DNA of 64,000 bases from an uncultured Actinomyces sp. (GTDB taxonomy: Bacteria; Actinomycetota; Actinomycetes; Actinomycetales; Actinomycetaceae), in the NCBI GenBank assembly GCA_902373545.1, contig CABKMZ010000001.1:1-64000 (forward strand), in the 5' to 3' direction. Positions 1-6,769 of this stretch are shown piece after piece. The notes below the pieces were generated by a model. It saw only the letters and a list, made by a program, of their open reading frames with translations, had not been told where the DNA came from and did not search any database. Numbering within the stretch: position 1 is the stretch's first letter; every line of letters begins with the position of its first letter. A program made the translations under genes and the position numbers.

Positions 1-564
1 GTACTGGCCATAGCCCTGCCCACCCTGTCCGCCCTGCTGGGGCGGATAGTAGCCCTGCTGGCCGGGAGCGCTTGCGTACCCGTAGTCGGCATGTGGTCCT
101 GTGGTTGAGCCAGCGCCGTTGGGCTGGTAGGGCATTGCCTGCGGTCCGGAAGCGGCCACGGCGTTGTAGGAGGGGGCAGACACCCCATACTGAGGTCCGA
201 CGGAGCCCGTGTTGGCAAAGGGATTCTGCCGCAGTTGCTCCCGCGCAATCCGTTCGCGCCGACGGCGGTCGTGCGCGAGGGCGACGCACACGCCAATAAA
301 GATCACCACCGAGATGGCTCCGAAGACCGGACTACTGCTGCCTCCTCCGTGGTAGTGGAAGCGCCGTGAAGGTGCGAGGACATTCTGGGACGAGGCCGGG
401 GCTGCGCTCACAGAAACGGCGTCGGTCTGCGCCTCGGATGATGCGACCGCGACGATAGGGCTAGCGAGGTGGGGCTCGGCCTGCGCGGGCATCGCGGGGA
501 CGGCGAGTGCCATCGCGGCGATAGCGCATGCTGCGGTCAATGAGAAAAGTCGACGGGACGTCAT
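1..564 (-). CDS. Exported/membrane-anchored protein with Gly/Gln/Tyr-rich tail (partial)
   Basis: The reading frame opens at an ATG at 562-564 and is still open at base 1, so only the first 188 residues are seen and the C-terminus is missing. Residues 1-29 form a signal peptide (basic start, hydrophobic core, then a PAQA cleavage-like site). A short extracellular stretch follows, then one membrane segment at about 84-102, then a basic stop-transfer patch (DRRRRER). The cytosolic tail is low complexity and rich in Gly, Gln, Tyr and Pro, becoming QQGGQGGQGYGQY at the cut edge. The start is preceded by GGAAGGAAC on the minus strand. I do not recognise the family; the topology suggests a small type I membrane protein. 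Confidence 0.8.
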   Translation of the reverse strand, partial: MTSRRLFSLTAACAIAAMALAVPAMPAQAEPHLASPIVAVASSEAQTDAVSVSAAPASSQNVLAPSRRFHYHGGGSSSPVFGAISVVIFIGVCVALAHDRRRRERIAREQLRQNPFANTGSVGPQYGVSAPSYNAVAASGPQAMPYQPNGAGSTTGPHADYGYASAPGQQGYYPPQQGGQGGQGYGQY

Positions 565-737
565 GCAGGTGGTTCCTTCCGGTGGAACGAACGACGGGTG
601 GGATCTACGTGCCAGTGTAGCCCCGTGCCTGCGGTTCATCGCAGCATTGCGATCGACGATGCTGGTGTGCACGAGCCGCAGGCGCTACATGAAGGCACAG
701 CCACCACTGCCTTGTGGCGCGGACCACGTGGCCCAGT

Positions 738-767
738 TTGCGCCCCCGTCGAAAGGTGCGCTATAGT
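738..767 (+). promoter_or_regulatory. Putative promoter of tRNA-Pro
   Basis: TTGCGC at 738-743 and TATAGT at 762-767 are separated by 18 bases. The expected start lies about 25 bases before the tRNA. Called by consensus and position only. Confidence 0.5.
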
Positions 768-798
768 TCTACAGGTCGCCACGGCGACGAACTGAATA

Positions 799-872
<74 letters not shown>

Positions 873-881
873 CAATAGAGT

Positions 882-913
882 CGCGAGGACAGGTCTGTGT
901 CCTCGCGCTTTTT
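882..913 (+). terminator. Rho-independent terminator after tRNA-Pro
   Basis: CGCGAGGACA (882-891) pairs perfectly with TGTCCTCGCG (898-907) around a 6-base loop and is followed by CTTTTTG. It lies ten bases behind the tRNA. Confidence 0.85.
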
Positions 914-1223
914 GTATTCCACGGGCCTTCGTTGCCTGGAGTCGTTGGAGGGACCTCCGTCCCCCCCATCAATTGTCGGTCAACCTTTGTAACCGAAATG
1001 TGATGCTCGTCTGTGGTGGTCTATTTCTCCTGGTAAACGCTAGTTTTCGACCAATCTTCCGCGGGTTCGTGCAGGTCGCAGCGCATGTGATGCGTTGTGA
1101 GGCGTGTCAATGGGTGGAGTAAACTGTGGCACAGGTCGAAGTCGTCAACGGGGATGATTTCGACCTACCTCGCCGGTACCGGTCGCCGCCATCCAAGATG
1201 GAGCACGAAGTGCACGGACCGAC
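914..1223. other. Intergenic stretch with no recognised gene
   Basis: The region between the tRNA terminator and the terminator of the next leftward gene holds short open frames on both strands. None has a convincing start signal or a recognisable product, and I see no repeat or RNA structure here. Confidence 0.5.
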
Positions 1224-1264
1224 ACAAAACGGCCCCGGCCTCGTCAACGGAGACGAGGCCGGGG
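1224..1264 (-). terminator. Terminator of the DUF421 gene
   Basis: CCCCGGCCTCGTC (1233-1245) and GACGAGGCCGGGG (1252-1264) form a perfect 13-bp stem with a 6-base loop. Read on the minus strand it is followed by CCGTTTTGT, 33 bases after the stop codon. Confidence 0.75.
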
Positions 1265-1296
1265 GAGCCGGAGACGCGAATGAGGAGCGAGAACGG

Positions 1297-2094
1297 TCAG
1301 CCGTCAGACGTCGCGGCGCCCTCGCGCGCATCCTCGGGGATGACGTCCTCCAGCGTCGCCGACTGCTCGTGCGGGGCCTGGAACTCGGTCACCGTCGTCA
1401 CCTCCACGGCCTTCGGATCCGAGATCCGCACAGAGGTGGTCTGCCCCTCCTGATCGACGATGTTCAGACGATCGGCTGCGTCGAGCTCAACAAGGAAGAG
1501 GTCGACCAGGTCGGTGATACCCGCCTGCTCCAATTCACCGCGAAGCCATTCCTCGCTGTGGCCAGCCAACTCGAGGTTGTCGGTCACGACCTGGCCACTG
1601 GACACCAGGGCGTAGTTGACGCCGCCCTCGCCCTTGCGCCGTACCGTCAGGGAGCCGTTGGCTTCGCGTTGTACGAGGCTGATGTCGCTCAGTGAAAAGA
1701 TGCCCATGCCGCGTAGCTCTGCGAGAAACTCGACTGGGTCGAGCTTGTTATCCGTGTTGTCGAGCGCGTCCTGAGTAAATCGCCCGCCCTCGATGATCGT
1801 GTACGCCTTTCCCATCACGAGCGAGCGGGTCGACATGAACTTCGACGTGAGGTAGTTCAGGCCGGAGATGATTCCAAAGGTGACGAGCAGGAAGCTGATG
1901 TACTCCGCGAACGAGATTGCGTGGTTGTAGATGACGCCGCCGATAACGCCACCGATGATGAAGTTCCCGATAAAGTCGATCGGTGTCAGCTGGACCGTCC
2001 GTTGCTTGCCCGTGAGGCGCAGGTGGAGGACGATCAGGGTGACACCGATCAGGAGCTTAAAGACCGTCATTTCGAAGCCATGAATATCGAACAT
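1297..2094 (-). CDS. DUF421 / YetF-family membrane protein
   Basis: 265 residues. The first third is hydrophobic with three predicted membrane helices (about 10-26, 40-57, 62-80), including the family-typical segment TGKQRTVQLTPIDFIGNFIIG. The rest is a soluble domain with the YetF-like sequence SSGQVVTDNLELAGHSEEWL followed by an acidic C-terminal tail. YetF/YrbG-type DUF421 proteins are inner-membrane proteins of poorly defined function, linked in Bacillus to spore and envelope phenotypes. The start has no Shine-Dalgarno, but TAGACT sits 6 bases before the ATG, suggesting a leaderless mRNA. Family assignment is good; the role is unknown. Confidence 0.85.
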   Translation of the reverse strand: MFDIHGFEMTVFKLLIGVTLIVLHLRLTGKQRTVQLTPIDFIGNFIIGGVIGGVIYNHAISFAEYISFLLVTFGIISGLNYLTSKFMSTRSLVMGKAYTIIEGGRFTQDALDNTDNKLDPVEFLAELRGMGIFSLSDISLVQREANGSLTVRRKGEGGVNYALVSSGQVVTDNLELAGHSEEWLRGELEQAGITDLVDLFLVELDAADRLNIVDQEGQTTSVRISDPKAVEVTTVTEFQAPHEQSATLEDVIPEDAREGAATSDG

Positions 2095-2100
2095 GAGAGC

Positions 2101-2106
2101 AGTCTA
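2101..2106 (-). promoter_or_regulatory. Leaderless -10 of DUF421 gene
   Basis: TAGACT on the minus strand, 6 bases upstream of the ATG at 2094. Confidence 0.45.
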
Positions 2107-2140
2107 TTCGCATGTGGGGACGCGGTTTGGCGTGGCGTGA

Positions 2141-2653
2141 TCAACTCGTCGGATCCGCGTCGATAGCTCCCTGGATGTCATGGAAGATCAGATTGGAGAT
2201 CTCGACCTGGACCGTCTCAACCTTCGGCACGTCGCGCAGCAGCAATGGATCGTCAGCGGAGGTCTGGAGGGCGAGCGTACCGCAGCCAAAGAGGCGGTCG
2301 TCGAAGTTCTTCTCGAGCTGGACGTCGGAGATGCGCGTGAGCGGCAGGTCGTGGCCGGTGCGCGTGAAGATGCCCTTGCGGGTAATGATGCGCTTCGTGG
2401 TCACCGTGTAGGTTGAGCTGATCCACTTGATCCAGGGGATCGCCAGCAAGGGCACCGACAGGATCAGAACCACGATCCAGATGGTCGGCAGCGCCCAGGA
2501 GCGCGAGTCTTCCGGGACATAGACGGAGCCAACGATGGCCGCGATGATCAGGATAATCTCGCCGATGATATGCGGCAGGATCACCTTGATGTGCGTGTGC
2601 ATGTGTCGGACGACAACCTCGTCCTGACTAAGGAGCTTCTTGGAAAGTGCCAT
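2141..2653 (-). CDS. PH-domain (bPH2) membrane protein
   Basis: 170 residues. Two membrane helices (about 23-46 and 54-75) precede a bacterial Pleckstrin-homology-like domain, seen in WISSTYTVTTKRIITRKGIF and LPLTRISDVQLEKNF, the hallmark pattern of the YdbS/bPH2 family. Such proteins sit in the membrane with the PH-like domain in the cytosol; their ligand is generally unknown. The gene ends 46 bases upstream of the DUF421 start. The following gene (tag) is in the same direction but separate. No obvious Shine-Dalgarno precedes the ATG. Confidence 0.85.
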   Translation of the reverse strand: MALSKKLLSQDEVVVRHMHTHIKVILPHIIGEIILIIAAIVGSVYVPEDSRSWALPTIWIVVLILSVPLLAIPWIKWISSTYTVTTKRIITRKGIFTRTGHDLPLTRISDVQLEKNFDDRLFGCGTLALQTSADDPLLLRDVPKVETVQVEISNLIFHDIQGAIDADPTS

Positions 2654-2698
2654 GTATCCATCATGCCAGATAACAAGAATCCACGAGGGTGAGGACCA

Positions 2699-3358
2699 TC
2701 ACCGATGGTCTTCGCGCGCGGGCCGTCGGTGCGTTCCCACGATGTCGGTGTTGACGATTCCAATGGCCGCCATGAGGGCAAGCATCGTGGTGGGGCCGAC
2801 GAAACGGAAGCCCCGCGCTTTCAGGTCCGCGGCCAGGGCGATGGACTCGGGGGTCTGGGAGGGAACGTCGCTCGCGCAGGTGGGGCGCGGATCAGGGCCG
2901 CCCCGATAGGACCACACCAGCTCGCCCAGGTGCGAGGGGCCGGCGGACGAAGGACACGCGCTTTGGGCGACGCGCAGCCCGATGGTGGCCCGGGCGTTGG
3001 CGATCGCGGCCTCGATTTTTCGGCGGTTGCGAATAATCGACGGGTTGGACGCCAAACGTTCGACGTCCGCGTCGGTGAAGGCGGCGACCGCGTCTGGTGA
3101 AAAGCCGGCGAAGGCCTCGCGGAAGGACTCTCTCTTGGCCAAGACGGTGCGCCACGACAGGCCCGCCTGGAATCCCTCTAAGGCCAGGCGCTCATAGACG
3201 CCAGCCTCATCGTGGACGGGCATGCCCCACTCGGTGTCGTAATAGGAACGCAGGAGGGCGTCGTGTGACGCCCACGTGGGTCGCACGAGGCCGTCGTCGC
3301 ACAGCGTGAGTCCGTCGGGCAGGGCAAGCGGATCGGGGGAGGGAAGCGAGGATTTCAT
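2699..3358 (-). CDS. tag: DNA-3-methyladenine glycosylase I lacking the zinc snap
   Basis: The enzyme removes 3-methyladenine from alkylated DNA, starting base excision repair. I use the ATG at 3358 (219 residues); a TTG at 3394 would add 12 residues with no family match. The fold is clear: SYYDTEWGMPVHDE, then LEGFQAGLSWRTVLAKRE with the catalytic-site Glu (E61, E. coli Glu38) and Trp (W69, E. coli Trp46), and the NPSIIRNRRKI helix. All four E. coli zinc ligands (Cys4, His17, His175, Cys179) are replaced: P27, Y40, and the C-terminal VNDH/C motif reads VNTDIVGTHRRPA. The protein may therefore fold without zinc. Confidence 0.9.
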   Translation of the reverse strand: MKSSLPSPDPLALPDGLTLCDDGLVRPTWASHDALLRSYYDTEWGMPVHDEAGVYERLALEGFQAGLSWRTVLAKRESFREAFAGFSPDAVAAFTDADVERLASNPSIIRNRRKIEAAIANARATIGLRVAQSACPSSAGPSHLGELVWSYRGGPDPRPTCASDVPSQTPESIALAADLKARGFRFVGPTTMLALMAAIGIVNTDIVGTHRRPAREDHR

Positions 3359-3410
3359 GGCCCCATCGTGCGCCCGGCCCACCCTCGCGGTCAATCGCCC
3401 GCACGCGCCC

Positions 3411-3475
3411 TGTGGATAACAACGACGCGCGCGCCACCCCTGTGGATAGGGGGACGCGCGCGACGGTTATGCACA
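3411..3475. promoter_or_regulatory. Cluster of three DnaA-box-like 9-mers
   Basis: Between tag and der lie TGTGGATAA (3411-3419, a perfect reverse DnaA box), TGTGGATAG (3441-3449, one mismatch) and TTATGCACA (3467-3475, one mismatch, opposite orientation). The first two sit in a 30-base direct repeat that also shares CCCTGTGGATA and GACGCGCGCG. No replication-initiation gene is nearby. Confidence 0.5.
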
Positions 3476-3482
3476 GGCGGCC

Positions 3483-5036
3483 TTAGCGGCGGCGCTTCTC
3501 GCGCACGCGCACCGAGATCTGGATGGGCGTGCCGGCGAAGCCGAACGTCTCGCGCAGGCGGCGCTCGATGAAGCGGCGGTAGCCCGGATCCAGGAAGCCC
3601 GTCGTGAACAGGACGAAGCGCGGGGGCTTGCTCGATGCCTGCGTGCCGAACAGGATGCGGGGCTGCTTGCCGCCGCGCAGCGGGTGCGGGTGGGCGGCGA
3701 CGAGCTGACCGAGGAAGGCGTTGAGCTGGCCCGTGGGAATACGCGTCTCCCAGCCCTCCAGGGCGGCGTCCAGGGCGCGCACGATACGGTTCGTGTGCCA
3801 GCCGGTCTTGGCCGCCAGGTTGATGCGAGGCGCCCACTGGATCTGCACCAGCTCACGCTCGAGCTCGTTCTTGATCTCCTTCTGGCGTTCCTCGTCCACC
3901 AGGTCCCACTTGTTGGTGACGACGACGAGCGCGCGGCCTGCGTCGATGACCTGCTGCACGACGCGCACGTCCTGCTCGGTCAGGGGAGTGGAGCCGTCGA
4001 TGAGAACCAGCGCGACCTCGGCCTTTTCGATGGCGGCCTGGGTGCGGATAGATGCGTAGTAGTCGGCGCCGGTCGTGCGGTGCATCTTGCGGCGGATACC
4101 GGCCGTGTCGACGAACCACCAGGAGCGCCCGTCCAGCTCGATGAGCTCATCGACCGGGTCTCGGGTCGTGCCGGCCAGCTCGTTGACGACAACGCGCTCG
4201 CCGCCGGCCAGGGAGTTGAGCAGGGAGGACTTGCCGACGTTGGGGCGGCCGACCAGGGCGACGCGGCGCGGGCCGCCGGTGGGCAGCGCCGAGGCCACGG
4301 CGGACTCGGTGGGAAGCACGTCCATGATGACGTCGAGCAAATCGCCGGTGCCGCGGCCGTGCAGCGCGGAGATCGGGTGTGGCTCGCCCAGGCCCAGGCT
4401 CCACAGGTAGGCCGCGTCGGCCTCCTGCAGAGGGGAGTCAACCTTGTTGGCGGCCAGGATGATCGGCTTCTTCTTCGAGCGCAGCATCTCGACGATGCGC
4501 TCGTCCGAGGCCGTAACACCGACGGTCGCGTCGAGAACCAGGACGACGGCGTCGGCCAGGTCAACGGCGATCTCGGCCTGCTCGGCGACCGAGCGATCCA
4601 GGCCCTTGACGTCAATTTCCCAGCCGCCGGTGTCCACCAGCGTAAAGTCGCGCCCGGCCCACTCTGCGGGGTAGGACACGCGGTCGCGGGTCACGCCGGG
4701 CGTGTCCTGCACGACGGCCTCGCGGCGTCCGAGGATGCGGTTGACCAGCGTGGACTTACCGACGTTGGGGCGCCCGACGACGGCGAGGACCGGCAGGCCC
4801 GCCGCGACGTTGCCGAAATCGTCGACCTCAACCTCGCCCGACAGCAGCGCGAGATCCTCTTCGTCCAGGTCGAACTGGTCGAGGTTGGCGCGCATGACGC
4901 GGGCGCGCGCCGCGGCGTCTTGGTCGGTCAGGTCGATCATCTCGGACGAGGCCGTGGCCTGGTCCGCGGTGTAGGCGTCGGTCGCGTCGTCCCCGAAAGC
5001 GGGGGTCGCACCGTGCTGCGTGTCGAAGTCATTCAC
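3483..5036 (-). CDS. der: Ribosome biogenesis GTPase Der (EngA)
   Basis: 517 residues. Der has two tandem GTPase domains and a KH-like C-terminal domain and acts in 50S subunit assembly. The first P-loop is GRPNVGKST at 88-96 with DTPG and NKVD motifs; the second domain repeats [13 protein letters not shown] and TNKWD. The C-terminal KH-like domain ends in a basic tail (REKRRR). The first 80 residues form an acidic extension absent from E. coli Der. In many actinobacteria der follows cmk; here no cmk is adjacent, and the gene upstream is a murE-type ligase 80 bases away. Confidence 0.95.
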   Translation of the reverse strand: MNDFDTQHGATPAFGDDATDAYTADQATASSEMIDLTDQDAAARARVMRANLDQFDLDEEDLALLSGEVEVDDFGNVAAGLPVLAVVGRPNVGKSTLVNRILGRREAVVQDTPGVTRDRVSYPAEWAGRDFTLVDTGGWEIDVKGLDRSVAEQAEIAVDLADAVVLVLDATVGVTASDERIVEMLRSKKKPIILAANKVDSPLQEADAAYLWSLGLGEPHPISALHGRGTGDLLDVIMDVLPTESAVASALPTGGPRRVALVGRPNVGKSSLLNSLAGGERVVVNELAGTTRDPVDELIELDGRSWWFVDTAGIRRKMHRTTGADYYASIRTQAAIEKAEVALVLIDGSTPLTEQDVRVVQQVIDAGRALVVVTNKWDLVDEERQKEIKNELERELVQIQWAPRINLAAKTGWHTNRIVRALDAALEGWETRIPTGQLNAFLGQLVAAHPHPLRGGKQPRILFGTQASSKPPRFVLFTTGFLDPGYRRFIERRLRETFGFAGTPIQISVRVREKRRR

Positions 5037-5116
5037 CCGCCCAGTCTACGGCGTGGCGCGCCGCGCGGGCCGGATGGGGACCCCCGTGGCGCGCCAGCTC
5101 ACAGGATTGCGCATCC

Positions 5117-6697
5117 CTACTCGTGGGAGCGCACGTCGTAGGCCAGGACCTCGGCGGCGACGGGCACGTCGTTGTACCGGTGGTGGATACCCTGGATTTC
5201 CTGGTACCACTCCGCGCCCTTACCCGTGATGATGACGGTATCGCCGGGGTCGGCGGCCAAGATGGCTCGGCGCACCGCGTCGCGTCGGCAGGTCGTGACC
5301 TCGGTGACGTCCTCCATGCCGGGGCGCACGGAGGCGATGCCACGCAGCAGGTAGTCGCGGATGGACTGGGGGTCCTCGGTGCGGGGGTTCTCATCTGTGA
5401 CCCACAAGATGTCGGCCTCGCGCGCCGCGATCTGCGCCAGATGCTCACGCTTGGTTGCGTCGCGGTCGCCGTCGGTGCCAAACACGATGACGACCTTGCC
5501 GGGGGTCAGCTCGCGGGTCGAGCGCAGCGTCCACTCCAGCGCCTCGGGCGTGTGGGCGTAGTCGACGATCACGAGGGGCTGGGCGCCGGGGGTCGGGTTG
5601 ACCTTTTCCATGCGGCCCGGGATCTGGGGTGCGTCCTCGACGGAGGCGATGACCTCGGACAGGTCGATGCCCAGCGTCACCGCAGACACGATCGCGACGG
5701 CCGTGTTTTGAACGTTGACCTCGCCCAGGATCGGCATGGCGACGCGGTGGCCGACGCCGTCGGGATCGACGAGCGTGAACACCGTGCGCCCGATCGACTG
5801 GTCGGGGGCGATGTCGCGAACCTGCCAGTCGGCGCTCGTGGTCGACAGGGCGGACACGGTCGTGACCGGGACGGTAGCCTCGGCGGCCAAGCGCTGGCCC
5901 CACTTGTCGTCGACGCACACGACGCCGGCGCGGGAGTGCTCGGGCGTGAACAGCAGAGCCTTGGCGGCGAAGTAGTGCTCCATGTCGCCGTAGTAGTCCA
6001 GGTGGTCGTGCTGCAGGTTCGTGAAGGCTGCAACGTCGAAGACGACGCCGTCCACGCGGTGCAGGGACAGGGCGTGGGCCGACAGCTCAATGACGCCAGC
6101 GCCGCACTCGTACTGCTCGGTGGCCGCCAGGAAGCGGGCGATGACGGGCGCCTCGGCGGTCGTGCGCACCGCCTCGAAAGAAATCGGGCCGACGTGCATC
6201 TCCACGGTGCCGCACAGGGAGGCCTGGGGGAAACGCGAGGCGATGGCGGCGCGCATCAGGTACGAGGTCGTCGTCTTGCCGTTCGTGCCGGTCACCGCCA
6301 TGGTCGTCAGGCGCGAGGCCGGAGCCGAGTAGATGTTCGCGCACAGGGTGGGAACGACGCTACGCGGGTCGGCCACCGTGACGATCGGCGTGCCCAGGCC
6401 TCGTTCAACGGCCTGTTCGCGCCCCGCTTCATCCGTGAGGATCACGGTCGCGCCGGCCTCGATGGCCGCGTGGGCGAAACGGATTCCGTGCTGCGTCAGG
6501 CCCGGGATGGCCACAAAGATCCAGCCGGCTTCGCAGTCGTCGGAGGACACGGTCACGCCCGAGATCGCCAGGTCGGCGCTGTCGAGCGGCGTGGGGGCGC
6601 CGTCCGCGCCGTAGAACCCTTGGACCTCGAGGCCTGCCAGGGCACGCACGAGCGGGATCGGATCGATGGACGGGCGGATATCAATCACTGAGGTCAT
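5117..6697 (-). CDS. murE: UDP-N-acetylmuramyl-tripeptide synthetase (MurE-type Mur ligase)
   Basis: 526 residues. Mur ligases of this type add the third amino acid to UDP-MurNAc-Ala-Glu in the cytoplasm. ATP-binding GTNGKTT is at 137-143, followed by the central-domain motif TNLQHDHLDYYGDMEHY (carbamylated-Lys region upstream of it) and C-terminal VDYAHTPEALEWTL. The amino-acid recognition motif, DNPR in meso-diaminopimelate enzymes, reads ENPR within TDENPRTEDP, so the preferred diamino acid is uncertain. The gene stands alone with der and pepN, outside a dcw cluster, so it may be a second MurE-like copy. TACAGT lies 6 bases before the ATG. Confidence 0.85.
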   Translation of the reverse strand: MTSVIDIRPSIDPIPLVRALAGLEVQGFYGADGAPTPLDSADLAISGVTVSSDDCEAGWIFVAIPGLTQHGIRFAHAAIEAGATVILTDEAGREQAVERGLGTPIVTVADPRSVVPTLCANIYSAPASRLTTMAVTGTNGKTTTSYLMRAAIASRFPQASLCGTVEMHVGPISFEAVRTTAEAPVIARFLAATEQYECGAGVIELSAHALSLHRVDGVVFDVAAFTNLQHDHLDYYGDMEHYFAAKALLFTPEHSRAGVVCVDDKWGQRLAAEATVPVTTVSALSTTSADWQVRDIAPDQSIGRTVFTLVDPDGVGHRVAMPILGEVNVQNTAVAIVSAVTLGIDLSEVIASVEDAPQIPGRMEKVNPTPGAQPLVIVDYAHTPEALEWTLRSTRELTPGKVVIVFGTDGDRDATKREHLAQIAAREADILWVTDENPRTEDPQSIRDYLLRGIASVRPGMEDVTEVTTCRRDAVRRAILAADPGDTVIITGKGAEWYQEIQGIHHRYNDVPVAAEVLAYDVRSHE

Positions 6698-6703
6698 GTC
6701 TCT

Positions 6704-6709
6704 ACTGTA
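6704..6709 (-). promoter_or_regulatory. Leaderless -10 of murE-type gene
   Basis: TACAGT on the minus strand, 6 bases before the ATG at 6697; no Shine-Dalgarno is visible. Confidence 0.45.
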
Positions 6710-6756
6710 GTTCGTCTACGCGCCCCCGTGTAGCACGCGCATGTTCAGTGACACAG

Positions 6757-6762
6757 TAGGAT
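6757..6762 (+). promoter_or_regulatory. -10 of pepN
   Basis: TAGGAT 7 bases before the pepN ATG. The intervening AGGAG is too close to the start for a normal Shine-Dalgarno, so a leaderless transcript is likely. Confidence 0.4.
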
Positions 6763-6769
6763 AGGAGTC

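Noticed and set aside
883-907. CRISPR-like or other repeat array anywhere in the window
   Set aside because: Only single hairpins were found; no regularly spaced repeats, insertion-sequence ends or transposase genes were seen.
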